NCBI RefSeq assembly: GCF_024170005.1
Contig: NZ_JALJXJ010000011.1
Location: forward strand, 62,001-126,000
Direction: 5' to 3'
Length of the DNA stretch: 64,000 bases
Source of the DNA: Azospirillum lipoferum
GTDB lineage: Bacteria; Pseudomonadota; Alphaproteobacteria; Azospirillales; Azospirillaceae
Positions 52,441-61,426 of the stretch are shown in pieces. How positions within the stretch are numbered: the stretch's first letter is position 1; each line of letters starts with the position of its first letter. Both the position numbers and the translations under genes were made by a program. The notes under the pieces are model-generated. The model made no database searches. It saw nothing but the letters and a program-made list of their open reading frames with translations, and was not told where the DNA came from.

Positions 52441-52938
52441 ATGCTGCAGATCGTCTTTAGGAGCCAGTTGACCAGGTTACTTTCCTACGTCGAGATCCAA
52501 AGATTGTGTCTGGCTGCCGCAAAGAACAACAGCAAGGCCGGGGTTACCGGGTTCGCAGTGGAATGTGGCGGAGCTTTCCTGGTGTCCATCGAAGGGGACG
52601 CCCGCGAGGTCAGGGAAATGCTCAACCGCATTATCCAAGACCCGCGTCACGACACTTTCGATGTTGTCTGTTGCGAAGAGGGTATCGAGCGGCGGCGCTT
52701 CGGGACCTGGGCCATGAACGTCATGTTCCTGGACGATGACCTTTTCTGGTCCAGGGTTTTCGGGGCCGACTTCTCCTGTGACCAACTGCTGTCTCCCCGC
52801 AAGATGGAACCGGCCTTTGCCCTCGGGCTGCTCTCCATGGCCTACCAGTACGCCTGTGCTCAGGCCGAGATGGCATCGTCACTCTCCAGCGGTCGGGCTG
52901 GCCGGCTTCCCCGCATCCGGCACATGTTTCGCCGATAG
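52441..52938 (+). CDS. BLUF-domain protein lacking the photoactive Tyr and Gln
   Basis: 165 residues from the ATG at 52441, with GGAGAG about 8 bases ahead; open frame further left is AT-rich leader. Residues 1-95 are a BLUF fold: LAAAKNNSKAGVTGFAVECGGAFLVSIEGD, IIQDPRHDTFDVV and RRRFGTWAMNV. The flavin-binding Asn30 is kept. The photochemical Tyr (usual LVYxS) is Phe6 in IVFRS, and the Gln of FLQxLEG is Val48 in FLVSIEG. The C-terminal 70 residues are helical, without a known output domain. It should not show the usual red-shifting photocycle. It may bind flavin as a redox or dark-state protein, or not at all. Confidence 0.82.
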   Translation: MLQIVFRSQLTRLLSYVEIQRLCLAAAKNNSKAGVTGFAVECGGAFLVSIEGDAREVREMLNRIIQDPRHDTFDVVCCEEGIERRRFGTWAMNVMFLDDDLFWSRVFGADFSCDQLLSPRKMEPAFALGLLSMAYQYACAQAEMASSLSSGRAGRLPRIRHMFRR

Positions 52939-53076
52939 TCCTGCGGCCTTTCCCGGTGGCGCTCGCCGCCGCCTGTTCGCGAACCTGATTGCCCGGCCTT
53001 AACCTAGGAAATCGCTTCGGGTTCAGCTCCAGATCATTCGGACTCAACACAACGCCGTTGACCAAAGCTGTATTAT

Positions 53077-53102
53077 CCATCATACAGGTTCCTGTCTGAT
53101 GG
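53077..53102. promoter_or_regulatory. 26-bp palindromic operator upstream of the HutC-type regulator gene
   Basis: CCATCATACAGG (53077-53088), TT, then CCTGTCTGATGG (53091-53102): arms match at 11 of 12 positions. It ends 42 bp before the GTG start of the GntR gene, ideal for autoregulation and for control of the whole operon downstream. No other copy was seen by eye in the window. Confidence 0.65.
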
Positions 53103-53144
53103 ATGGACGGCGTTTATTGCCGGCGGACGGGGAGGTGGAGTGCT

Positions 53145-54014
53145 GTGAAGTCGGCGGTCGAACCCCTGAAGGCTCGCAGGATCTATCTGCTGCTGCGCGA
53201 CCGCATCGTCGCCGGCGAACTGCCGCCGGGCAGGCGCCTGCCGGGTGAACCGGTGCTGGCCGCCGAACATGCCGTGTCGCGGGTCACCGTGCGCCGGGCG
53301 TTGGACCTTCTGGAGAAGGAAGGGCTGGTGCAGCGCAAGGCCGGTTCCGGCACCTTCGTCCACGATACGCGGACCGTCCGGCCGATCGTCGCCGATCTGT
53401 CGAACGTGCTGTCGCACCTGATCGACATGGGCCGCAGCACCGATGTGAAGCTGCTGTCTTTCGGCTATGGCGTTCCGCCGGAGTCCATTGCGGAGAGCCT
53501 GGGCCTTAAGCCCGGCGAACGGGTCCAGCGGTCGGTGCGCGTGCGCCTGATCGATGGGGAGCCGTTCTCATACCTGACCACCCATGTACCGGAGTGGATC
53601 GGCCTGACCTATTCCGAGGCTGAACTGGCGGCGCGTCCGCTGCTGGAACTGATCGAGCGCTCCGGTGTGACGACGGAGCGTGCCACCCAGGCGATCAACG
53701 CCACGCTTGCCGGTCCCGAGCCGGCGGCGGCACTGGATCTGGAGATCGGGTCGCCGCTGCTGACCCTGACCCGCATCGTCTACGAGCCATCGGGCCGCGG
53801 CGTGGAGCATTTGCACGCGTTGTACCGGCCCGACCGCTACAGCTTCCACATGGATCTGGTGCGCACCGGCAGCGACGGCGAACGGCGGTGGAGTCCGGCG
53901 CTCGGCTGGCCGCGCGGCATCGACAAAAGCAAAGCCGACAAAAACAAGACCGAAAAAAACAAACAGGGTGAAAAGCCCACCCGCTCTCCGCGGGTAACCA
54001 AACAGAGGAGTTGA
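53145..54014 (+). CDS. GntR-family (HutC/UTRA) transcriptional regulator
   Basis: 289 residues from a GTG; GGAGGTGGAG ends 4 bases ahead and decides the start over the ATG at 53103. Winged helix: ARRIYLLLRDRIVAGELPPGRRLPGEPVLAAEHAVSRVTVRRALDLLEKEGLVQRKAGSGTFV. The UTRA effector domain (about residues 90-235) has RSVRVRLIDGEPFSYLTTHVP and AALDLEIGSPLLTLTRIVYE. A Lys-rich tail (IDKSKADKNKTEKNKQGEK) of ~32 residues ends the protein, with AAA-rich codons unlike its neighbours. Heads the Liv/hydantoinase operon and probably senses its substrate. Confidence 0.92.
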   Translation: MKSAVEPLKARRIYLLLRDRIVAGELPPGRRLPGEPVLAAEHAVSRVTVRRALDLLEKEGLVQRKAGSGTFVHDTRTVRPIVADLSNVLSHLIDMGRSTDVKLLSFGYGVPPESIAESLGLKPGERVQRSVRVRLIDGEPFSYLTTHVPEWIGLTYSEAELAARPLLELIERSGVTTERATQAINATLAGPEPAAALDLEIGSPLLTLTRIVYEPSGRGVEHLHALYRPDRYSFHMDLVRTGSDGERRWSPALGWPRGIDKSKADKNKTEKNKQGEKPTRSPRVTKQRS

Positions 54015-54019
54015 GCGTT

Positions 54020-55258
54020 ATGGGACGTTCGGTTCAGAACACCGCCTTCTCCCGCCGCACGGTGCTGAAGGCCGGCGCTGCGGCTGCCGCAGTCACGACG
54101 ACGCTGCCGTTTGCAGTCCCGTCCATCCTGCGGGCGCAGACCCCGGTGGTGAAGATCGGCATTCTCCAGCCGGTGACCGGCGCACTCGCCCATGACGGCG
54201 ACCTCGGCCGAGCGGGTGCCGAAATGGCGATCAACGAGATCAACGCCGCCGGCGGCATCAAGTCGCTGGGCGGCGCCAAGCTGGAAATGCTGTTCGGCGA
54301 CGCCCGCTCGACCCCTGAAGCCGGCACGCAGGAGGTCGAGCGCATGCAGGCCGAAGGCGTGTCCGCCATCGTCGGCGGCTTCGCCAGCCCGATCTGCCTT
54401 GCCGCCTCGCAGGCGGCGGCGCGTTACGATCTGCCCTATCTGGTCGATGTCGGCGTATCGGACCAGATCATGGCGCGCGGCCTGACCAACACCTTCCGCT
54501 TCAGCCCCGGCTTCGGCAAGGTCACGCAGGTGGCGCTGGACAACCTGACCGCCCTCAACGAGCGGGCGGGCAAGCCGGGCAGGACCGTCGTGCTGGTGCA
54601 TGAGGATGGGCTGTTCGGCTCCGGCCTCGCCAAGCTGCTGCAGGCCGAACTGCCCAAGCGCGGCTTCGAGGTGCTGGAGACCATCGCCCATCCGACCCCG
54701 GCGCGCGACATGTCCAACGTGGCGCTGCGCATCCGCTCGCTGAACCCGGATCTGGTGATCCCGTCGAACTATTACGGCGAGTTCGTGCTGCTCGCCCGCA
54801 CCATGCAGCAGCAGCGCATCAAGCCGAAGGGCATCTACGCCATTCTCGGCGGGGCGGCGTCGAACGGACGCTTCGTCAAGGAGTTCCCGCAGGCGGCGCA
54901 GAACGTCATCGACTGCAACCACTGGCACGATCCGAAGAACCCGAAGGCGCTTGCCCTGCGCAAGGCGGTGGAAGGCCAGGGCAAGTCCTTCGCCTACAAT
55001 GTATCGCTGAACTATTCGAACGTCCTGCTGCTGGCCGACGCCATCGAGCGCGCGGCCTCGACTGACCGCAAGAAGATCATCGAGGCGCTGAACGCCTCCA
55101 CCTTCGCCGGCCACATCATGCCCTACGGCCCGACCAAGTTCGTCAATGGCCAGAACGAGGGCGCCACCCCGATCAACACCCAGATCCAGGGTGAGGACAT
55201 CAAGGTGATCTTCCCCGACGCATTCGCCGAGGCGAAGGCCAACTTCCCGGCGGCCTGA
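54020..55258 (+). CDS. Liv-type ABC substrate-binding protein (peripla_BP_6)
   Basis: 412 residues from the ATG at 54020, AGAGGAG 9 bases ahead. A Tat-type signal (SRRTVLKAGAAAAAV) precedes a type-I periplasmic binding fold: VVKIGILQPVTGALAHDGDLGRAGAEMAINEINAAGG, VSAIVGGFASPICLAASQAAARYDLPYLVD, LGKAN-type NPDLVIPSNYYGEFVLLARTMQQQ. Members bind branched-chain amino acids, amides or ureides. With hydantoinase genes downstream, a cyclic ureide or lactam ligand is more likely than leucine. Confidence 0.88.
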   Translation: MGRSVQNTAFSRRTVLKAGAAAAAVTTTLPFAVPSILRAQTPVVKIGILQPVTGALAHDGDLGRAGAEMAINEINAAGGIKSLGGAKLEMLFGDARSTPEAGTQEVERMQAEGVSAIVGGFASPICLAASQAAARYDLPYLVDVGVSDQIMARGLTNTFRFSPGFGKVTQVALDNLTALNERAGKPGRTVVLVHEDGLFGSGLAKLLQAELPKRGFEVLETIAHPTPARDMSNVALRIRSLNPDLVIPSNYYGEFVLLARTMQQQRIKPKGIYAILGGAASNGRFVKEFPQAAQNVIDCNHWHDPKNPKALALRKAVEGQGKSFAYNVSLNYSNVLLLADAIERAASTDRKKIIEALNASTFAGHIMPYGPTKFVNGQNEGATPINTQIQGEDIKVIFPDAFAEAKANFPAA

Positions 55259-55360
55259 TCCGTTTTCCCGCCGTCGCACCTCCGCATTCCCCTCGTCCGC
55301 AAGGTCTGCCGCTCCGGCGGAAGCGGGTGAGGGGACCATTCCCCTCATGCGCGGGCTGCC

Positions 55361-56233
55361 ATGTATTCTCCTCAGATCATCCTGGAAGCGGCGCTGAACG
55401 GTCTGATGACCGGAGCGGTCTATGCCCTGATCGCGCTTGGCCTGACGCTGATCTATGGCGTGCTCCACATCATCAACTTCGCCCATGGCGCGCTGCTGAC
55501 CTGCGCGATGTTCGCGGTCTGGATCGCCTGGGCCTGGCTGGGGATGGACCCTTATCTGGCCATCCTGCCGCTGGTGCCGCTGATGTTCGTGCTGGGCTAC
55601 GGCCTCCAGCGCTTCGTCATCGGGCCGGCCAGCCATGGCGACGACGGCAATATCCTGCTGGTCACGCTGGGCCTGTCCATCGTGCTGGAGAATCTGCTGC
55701 TGGCGGTGTTCCAGTCCGACACCCGCACGCTCGACACCGACTATTCCTTCCAGGTGGTGGCGCTGGGGCCGCTGCTGCTCAGCTATCCGCGGCTGATCGG
55801 CCTGGGGGTTGCGGTGGTGGTCACCGGTCTGCTGTGGCTGGTGCTGAACCGCACCGACACCGGCAAGGCGATCCGCGCCGTCGCCAAGGAGAAGCTGGGC
55901 GCCAATCTGGTCGGCATCGATGTGCCGCATGTCTATGCCGTCACTTTCGGGCTGGGCTGTGCCTGCCTTGCAGTCGCGGCAGGGCTGCTGATGCCGACCT
56001 TCTACGTCAACCCGCGCATCGGCGGCGCCTTCGTTCTGGTCGCCTTCACCGTGGTGGTGCTGGGCGGCATGGGCTCGCTGCCCGGCGCGCTGCTGGGCGG
56101 CCTGTTCATCGGCGTGGTGGAGAGCCTGTGCGGCCTGTTCCTGGGCGACAGCCTGGGCCAGATCGGCATCTTCCTGATCTTCATCGCCGTGCTGCTGGTG
56201 CGGCCGACCGGACTGTTCGGAGCCAAGGCATGA
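55361..56233 (+). CDS. livH: Liv-type ABC permease (LivH)
   Basis: 290 residues. LivH hallmarks: ALNGLMTGAVYALIALGLTLIYGVLHIINFAHGALL, the long first segment region, and the coupling loop NRTDTGKAIRAVAKEKLGANLVGIDVPHVYAVTFGLG. Preceded by a 102-bp gap after the binding-protein gene and overlapping livM by 4 bp. Confidence 0.9.
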   Translation: MYSPQIILEAALNGLMTGAVYALIALGLTLIYGVLHIINFAHGALLTCAMFAVWIAWAWLGMDPYLAILPLVPLMFVLGYGLQRFVIGPASHGDDGNILLVTLGLSIVLENLLLAVFQSDTRTLDTDYSFQVVALGPLLLSYPRLIGLGVAVVVTGLLWLVLNRTDTGKAIRAVAKEKLGANLVGIDVPHVYAVTFGLGCACLAVAAGLLMPTFYVNPRIGGAFVLVAFTVVVLGGMGSLPGALLGGLFIGVVESLCGLFLGDSLGQIGIFLIFIAVLLVRPTGLFGAKA

Positions 56234-57228
56234 CCGCGCGCGACCTGATTCCGATCGCCGTCCTCACCCTCCTGGCGGCGCTGCTGCCCCTGGTGGTGAC
56301 CTCCAGCCCGGTGCTGAACTTCCTGGTCTTCATGCTGATCGTGGCGCTGGGCGCGCAGGGTTGGAACATCCTCGGCGGATTCGGCGGCCAGTTCAGCTTC
56401 GGCCATGCCGCCTTCTTCGGCACCGGCGCCTATGTGACGGCGATCCTGCAACTGCGCTATGGCGTCAACGCCTGGGCCGGTCTGGTGCTGGCGGTGGCGG
56501 CCGGTGCAGCGGTCGGCTGGGTCATCGGTTTCCTCAGCTTCCGGTCGGGCCTGCGCGGATCCTATTTCGCGCTGGTGACGCTGGCCTTCGCCGAGGTGTT
56601 CCGCATCCTCGCGAATGCCGCCTCCTTCACCGGCGGTGCGGCGGGGCTGCTGATCAAGCTGGATGTCCATCCCGCCAATTTGCAATTCGCCGACCGCGCC
56701 GTCTTCTACTGGCTGGTGCTGGCTCTGGTCGCCGCGGTGCTGCTGCTGACGCGCTGGATCCAGCGCTCCCGCTTCGGGGCGCAGCTGGTGGCGGTGCGCG
56801 AGAATGAGGACGCGGCCAAGGCGCTGGGCGTCAATTCCCTGACGGTGAAGCTGCGCGCCATCGCCCTGTCGGGCGGCGTCACGGCGCTGTCCGGTTGCCT
56901 CTATGCCCAGTATTTCCTCTATATCGACGCCAACATCGCCTATGGCAGCTGGATTTCGGTGGAGCTTCTGCTGGCCCCGATCATCGGCGGCGTCGGCACC
57001 GTCTTCGGCCCGGTGGTTGGGGCGCTGACCCTGCACGGGCTGGGCGAGGTCGCCAAGCAGTTCGCCGGCCGCATCCCCGGCATCGACCTGATCGTCTTCG
57101 GCGGCGTGCTGGTGCTGGCCGTCGCCTTCGCCCGCGGCGGCATCCTGGGCCTGCTGGAACGGTTGCGCGACCGCGGCCGCGGGATGGTCACGCGCGGACC
57201 CAAGGAGGTTTCCCATGCTGGCCGTTGA
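56230..57228 (+). CDS. livM: Liv-type ABC permease (LivM)
   Basis: 332 residues from the ATG overlapping the livH stop. LivM signs: GWNILGGFGGQFSFGHAAFFGTGAYVTAIL, and the coupling loop RSRFGAQLVAVRENEDAAKALGVNSLTVKLRAIALSGGVTALSGCLYAQYF. Partners LivH as the membrane channel. Confidence 0.9.
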   Translation: MTARDLIPIAVLTLLAALLPLVVTSSPVLNFLVFMLIVALGAQGWNILGGFGGQFSFGHAAFFGTGAYVTAILQLRYGVNAWAGLVLAVAAGAAVGWVIGFLSFRSGLRGSYFALVTLAFAEVFRILANAASFTGGAAGLLIKLDVHPANLQFADRAVFYWLVLALVAAVLLLTRWIQRSRFGAQLVAVRENEDAAKALGVNSLTVKLRAIALSGGVTALSGCLYAQYFLYIDANIAYGSWISVELLLAPIIGGVGTVFGPVVGALTLHGLGEVAKQFAGRIPGIDLIVFGGVLVLAVAFARGGILGLLERLRDRGRGMVTRGPKEVSHAGR

Positions 57229-57961
57229 CGGCGTTTCCAAGCGGTTCGGCGGGCTGATGGCGGTGGACAGCGCGACCCTGTCGCTGCACCCCGGCGGCAT
57301 TGTCGGGCTGATCGGCCCGAACGGCGCCGGCAAGACCACGTTGTTCTCGATGATCTCCGGCTTCGTTGCGCCGACCGACGGACGCATCCGCTTCGAGGGC
57401 ACCGACATCACGGCGGAGGAGCCGCATCGAAGGGCGGAGCGCGGCATCGGCCGCACCTTCCAGATCGTCCAGCCCTTCGCCGGGCTGACGGTGTGCGAGA
57501 ACATTGCGGTCGGCGCCTATCTGCGCCACGCCAAGCGCGCCGACGCAACGGCCAAGGCGCGCGATGTGGCTCGCCGCGTCGGGCTGGGCGCCGAGCTTGA
57601 CCGGCCGGCCGGCCGGCTGACGGTGGCCGGGCGCAAGCGGCTGGAACTGGCCCGCGCGTTGGCCACCGAACCGAAGCTGCTGCTGCTGGACGAGGTTCTG
57701 GCCGGGCTGAACCCGTCGGAGATCCGCGACATCATCCCGGTGATCCGGGGCATCCGCGATGAAGGGGTGACGATCCTGATGATCGAGCACGTCATGCAGG
57801 CGGTGATGAACCTGTGCGAGCGCGTCTATGTGCTGGCCCAGGGCCGCATGATCGCCGAGGGGCCGCCCGCCGTCGTCTGCGCCGACACCCGCGTGATCGA
57901 GGCCTATCTCGGCCACGGCGCCGCCGACCGGCTGAAGGCGGAGGGGGCGGCCCATGGCTGA
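57215..57961 (+). CDS. livG: Liv-type ABC ATPase (LivG)
   Basis: 248 residues, overlapping livM by 14 bp. Walker A GPNGAGKTT, Q-loop RTFQIVQPFAGLTV, signature region LTVAGRKRLELARAL (LTVAG in place of LSGG, as is often seen in LivG-like proteins of amide importers), Walker B KLLLLDEVLAGLNP, switch His MIEHVMQAVM. One of two ATPases of the importer. Confidence 0.88.
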   Translation: MLAVDGVSKRFGGLMAVDSATLSLHPGGIVGLIGPNGAGKTTLFSMISGFVAPTDGRIRFEGTDITAEEPHRRAERGIGRTFQIVQPFAGLTVCENIAVGAYLRHAKRADATAKARDVARRVGLGAELDRPAGRLTVAGRKRLELARALATEPKLLLLDEVLAGLNPSEIRDIIPVIRGIRDEGVTILMIEHVMQAVMNLCERVYVLAQGRMIAEGPPAVVCADTRVIEAYLGHGAADRLKAEGAAHG

Positions 57962-58667
57962 GCAGCTTCTGGAAATCCGCGGGCTGAAGACCGGCTATGG
58001 CGCGACCGAGGTGCTGCGCGGGATCGACATGGCGGTGCATGCCGGCGAGATCGTCACCGTGCTGGGATCCAACGGCGTCGGCAAGACGACGCTGAACAAG
58101 GTGCTGTCGGGCGTGCTGCCGCCCTGGACCGGAGAGATCCGGTTCGGCGGCACCCGCATCGACGGCAAGTCCACCGCGCGCATCGTCGAGGAGGGGCTGA
58201 TCCAGGTGCCGGAAGGCCGCAAGATCTTCCCCAACCTGTCGGTCCGCGAGAATCTGGAACTCGGCAGCTACCGCCGCGGCAAGCCGAACCGGGCGCGGAA
58301 CCTGGAGCGCATCTTTGCGACATTTCCCCGTCTGAAGGAGCGCGAAAGCCAGTTCGCCGGCACCCTATCCGGCGGCGAGCAGCAGATGCTGGCGATCGGC
58401 CGCGGCATGATGGCGGAACCGCTGCTGCTGATCCTCGACGAGCCGTCGCTCGGCCTCTCGCCGCTGGTGGTGGAGGAGATGTTCGGACTGATCCGCAGGC
58501 TGAACGCCGATGGGCTGGCGATCCTGCTGGTCGAGCAGAACGTCGTCCAGTCTCTGGAGGTCGCCCGCCGGGCCTATATCCTTGAAAACGGCGTCTTCGC
58601 GCTGTCGGGACCGTCCGATGAGATCGCGCGCGACCCCGAACTGAAACGCACCTATCTGGGGCTGTGA
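57954..58667 (+). CDS. livF: Liv-type ABC ATPase (LivF)
   Basis: 237 residues, overlapping livG by 8 bp. Walker A GSNGVGKTT, signature LSGGEQQMLAIGRGMM, Walker B LLLILDEPSLGLSP, with His replaced by LVEQNV as normal in LivF. GYGATEVLRGIDMAVHAGEIVTVLG is the typical N-terminus. Confidence 0.9.
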   Translation: MAEQLLEIRGLKTGYGATEVLRGIDMAVHAGEIVTVLGSNGVGKTTLNKVLSGVLPPWTGEIRFGGTRIDGKSTARIVEEGLIQVPEGRKIFPNLSVRENLELGSYRRGKPNRARNLERIFATFPRLKERESQFAGTLSGGEQQMLAIGRGMMAEPLLLILDEPSLGLSPLVVEEMFGLIRRLNADGLAILLVEQNVVQSLEVARRAYILENGVFALSGPSDEIARDPELKRTYLGL

Positions 58668-58762
58668 GCGATGCGCGCCGCGGCCCTCTCCCGACATTTC
58701 CCAACCCTGACCCGGCGCTGCCGCAACGACCTCGCGGACCGGCACCGGGGGGAGCGCTTGAC

Positions 58763-59665
58763 ATGACCGTCCCCAGCATCAGTTTCCGGGACCGACTGGC
58801 CCAGGACCGCGTTGTCCTGGCGCCCGGCGTCTATGACGCCTTCACCGCTTCGATGGCCACCGCCGCCGGGTTCGAGGCGCTGTACCTGTCCGGCGCCGCC
58901 ATCGCCTATACCCGGCTCGGCCGGCCCGATATCGGGCTGGTCTCGGTCAGCGAGGTGGCGGATACCATCGCCCTGGTGCGCGACCGGGTGCCGACGGCGC
59001 TGATCGTCGATGCCGACACCGGCTACGGCAACGCCCTGAACGTGCAGCGCACCGTGCGCATGTTCGAACGCGCCGGCGCCACCGCACTGCAGCTTGAGGA
59101 CCAGAGCTTTCCCAAGCGCTGCGGCCACCTGACCGACAAGGCGGTGATCCCGGCCGGCGAGATGGCCGGCAAGATCAAGGCGGCGGTCGATGCCCGCGCC
59201 AGCGAAAACACCCTGATCGTCGCCCGCACCGATGCGGTGGCGGTGGAGGGCGTGCCGGCGGCGCTGGAGCGTGCCCGGCTCTATGTCGAGGCCGGGGCCG
59301 ACGTGCTGTTCGTCGAGGCGCCGAAGAGCCGGGAACAGCTGTCCGCCATCGCCGCCGACCTGGGCGGCATCCGCCCGCTGCTCGCCAACATGGTGGAGGG
59401 CGGGCAAACGCCGATCAGCTCCGCCGCCGACCTGGGCGAACTGGGTTACCGGCTGGTGATCTTCCCCGGCGGCATCGTGCGGGCGCTCGCCCGGCAGGCT
59501 CAGGACTATTACGGGTCGCTGGCGCAGCACGGCACCACCCAGCCCTTCCGCGACCGCATGTTCGACTTCAACGCGCTGAACGCGCTGATCGGCACGCCGG
59601 AGATGCTGGCGCTCGGCGAGACTTATAAGGACTTTGCACCCGCCAAGCGCGAGGACGCAGCATGA
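58763..59665 (+). CDS. Isocitrate lyase/PEP mutase-superfamily enzyme
   Basis: 300 residues from the ATG at 58763 (GGGGGGAGCG ahead); 33 upstream codons in frame are intergenic. TIM-barrel signs: LAPGVYDAFTASMATAAGFEALYLSGAAIAYTRLGRPDIG, Mg-binding ALIVDADTGYGNALNV, and the active-site loop QLEDQSFPKRCGHLTDK with the conserved Cys. Members include methylisocitrate lyase, oxaloacetate decarboxylase and 2,3-dimethylmalate lyase. Here it could cleave a dicarboxylate made after ring opening, but the substrate is not evident. Overlaps hyuB by 4 bp. Confidence 0.87.
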   Translation: MTVPSISFRDRLAQDRVVLAPGVYDAFTASMATAAGFEALYLSGAAIAYTRLGRPDIGLVSVSEVADTIALVRDRVPTALIVDADTGYGNALNVQRTVRMFERAGATALQLEDQSFPKRCGHLTDKAVIPAGEMAGKIKAAVDARASENTLIVARTDAVAVEGVPAALERARLYVEAGADVLFVEAPKSREQLSAIAADLGGIRPLLANMVEGGQTPISSAADLGELGYRLVIFPGGIVRALARQAQDYYGSLAQHGTTQPFRDRMFDFNALNALIGTPEMLALGETYKDFAPAKREDAA

Positions 59666-61407
59666 CCACCGGAACCACCGCAATCGACCCCGTCACGCTG
59701 GCCGTCCTGAAGGGCCGGCTGGAGCAGATCGCCGACGAGATGGACGCAACGCTCTACCGCTCCGCCTTCAACCCGATCATCGCCGAGGCGCGCGACGCCT
59801 GCCACGGCCTCTACCATGCAGAAACCGGCGCCACGCTGGTCCAAGGCACTAATGGTTTGCCGATCTTCGTCGGCGCCATGGCCTTCGCGGTCAAGGCGGT
59901 GATCGACAAGGTGGCGAAGGAAGGCGATCTCCACCCGGAAGACATCTTCCTGTTCAACGACCCCTATGACGGCGGCACCCACCTCAACGATTTCCGGCTG
60001 GTGCGGCCGATCTTCCGCAATGGGCAACTGTTCTGCTGGATGGCGTCAGTCGGCCACTGGCTCGACATCGGCGGCAACGTGCCGGGCAATTTCAACGCCC
60101 GCGCCACCGACAGCTTCCAGGAGGGCGTGCGGATTCCGCCGGTGAAGCTGGTCAAGGCCGGAGTGATGAACCACGACCTGCTGGCGATCCTCGCCGCCAA
60201 CTCCCGTGTGCCGGTGTCGAACTATGGCGACCTGAACGGCCAGCTGAACGCTCTGGATCTGGGCGTGCGCCGTCTGACCGAGCTGCTGGACGAGCATGGC
60301 GAGGAGACGGTCGCCGCCGCGTTCGACGCCTTTACCGCGCGGGCCGATGCACTGATGCGCAGCGCCGTGTCCAAGCTGCCGGACGGCACCTACAGCTTCG
60401 AGGATTATCTCGACAATGACGGCATCACAGCGGACCGGCTGCTCATCGCGCTGGATCTGACCATCGCTGGCGACCGGATGACGCTCGACTTCTCGCGGTC
60501 GTCCGCCCCCTGCGCCGGGCCGCTGAACATCGCCTATTCCACCGCGGTCGCCTGCTGCTACGTCGCGCTGAAGCATGTCTTCACCGACGTGCCGGCCAAT
60601 GCCGGCTGCCTGAACCCGATCACCTTCGTCATTCCCGAAAGCACGTTGCTGGCGGTCAAGCCGCCCAAGCCGGTGGGCGGTTATACCGAGACCATCCTGC
60701 GGGTGATCGGCGTGGTGTTCGGTGCGCTGGCCCTGGCCGATCCAGCCCGCGCCACCGCCGCCCCCTTCGGCACCATCAACGCGCTGTCGCTGGCCGGCCA
60801 CCGCAAGGACGGCTCGCGCTGGGTGATGTTCTCCTTCTTCGGCGGCGGGCTGGGCGGCAATCCGGAGACGGACGGCTTGAACCACGCCAACAACCCTATC
60901 TCCACCGCCACCATCCCGCCGGTGGAAATTCTGGAGGCGGCCTATCCGGTGATGTTCACCCAGTGGGCTTTGCGTCCGGATTCCGCCGGCGCCGGCCTGC
61001 ATCGCGGCGGTTTGGGGGCCGTGTATGAGATCGAGGCGCTGACCGACGCCGACGTCTTCCTGCTGGGCGAGCGTGGCGTCTTCGCGCCCTTCGGCGTGGC
61101 CGGTGGCACGCCCGCAGCGCTGAACCGCTTCACCTGGCAGAGCGACGAGGGAGAGACGTCGCCGCCGCTCTCCTCCAAGGTCACCGATGTGAAGATCCGC
61201 GACGGCCAGCGCGTGCGGCTGGAGACACCGGGCGGCGGCGGCTGGGGCGACCCAAAGCGGCGCGATGCGGAGGCTGTGGCTCGGGACGTACGGCTCGGTT
61301 ACCTGGGCCACGAAGCTGCGCGCAGCGCCTATGGCGTGGCGCTGACCGATGACGGCGTGCTCGACATTTCCGCCACTGCTGCCTTGCGCGAATCCCCCGC
61401 CGCCTGA
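59662..61407 (+). CDS. hyuB: Hydantoinase/oxoprolinase subunit B
   Basis: 581 residues. HyuB features: IDPVTLAVLKGRLEQIADEMDATLYRSAFNPIIAEARDACHGLYH, FLFNDPYDGGTHLNDFRLVRPIF, GHWLDIGGNVPGNF, and the glycine-rich LETPGGGGWGDPKRRD end. It acts with subunit A in ATP-dependent opening of a cyclic amide (5-oxoproline, N-methylhydantoin, hydantoin) or in acetone/acetophenone carboxylase-type reactions. Gene order B then A. Confidence 0.9.
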   Translation: MTTGTTAIDPVTLAVLKGRLEQIADEMDATLYRSAFNPIIAEARDACHGLYHAETGATLVQGTNGLPIFVGAMAFAVKAVIDKVAKEGDLHPEDIFLFNDPYDGGTHLNDFRLVRPIFRNGQLFCWMASVGHWLDIGGNVPGNFNARATDSFQEGVRIPPVKLVKAGVMNHDLLAILAANSRVPVSNYGDLNGQLNALDLGVRRLTELLDEHGEETVAAAFDAFTARADALMRSAVSKLPDGTYSFEDYLDNDGITADRLLIALDLTIAGDRMTLDFSRSSAPCAGPLNIAYSTAVACCYVALKHVFTDVPANAGCLNPITFVIPESTLLAVKPPKPVGGYTETILRVIGVVFGALALADPARATAAPFGTINALSLAGHRKDGSRWVMFSFFGGGLGGNPETDGLNHANNPISTATIPPVEILEAAYPVMFTQWALRPDSAGAGLHRGGLGAVYEIEALTDADVFLLGERGVFAPFGVAGGTPAALNRFTWQSDEGETSPPLSSKVTDVKIRDGQRVRLETPGGGGWGDPKRRDAEAVARDVRLGYLGHEAARSAYGVALTDDGVLDISATAALRESPAA

Positions 61408-61426
61408 CGAATCCGGAAGCAAGACC

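Noticed and set aside
53837..55930. 697-codon minus-strand frame opposite the binding-protein and livH genes
   Set aside because: Antisense shadow; no recognisable domain and it crosses several real genes.
57215..57961. LivG ATPase as a second degenerate ATPase (LTVAG instead of LSGG)
   Set aside because: Walker A, Walker B Glu and switch His are intact and this signature variant is common in Liv-type ATPases, so it is probably functional.
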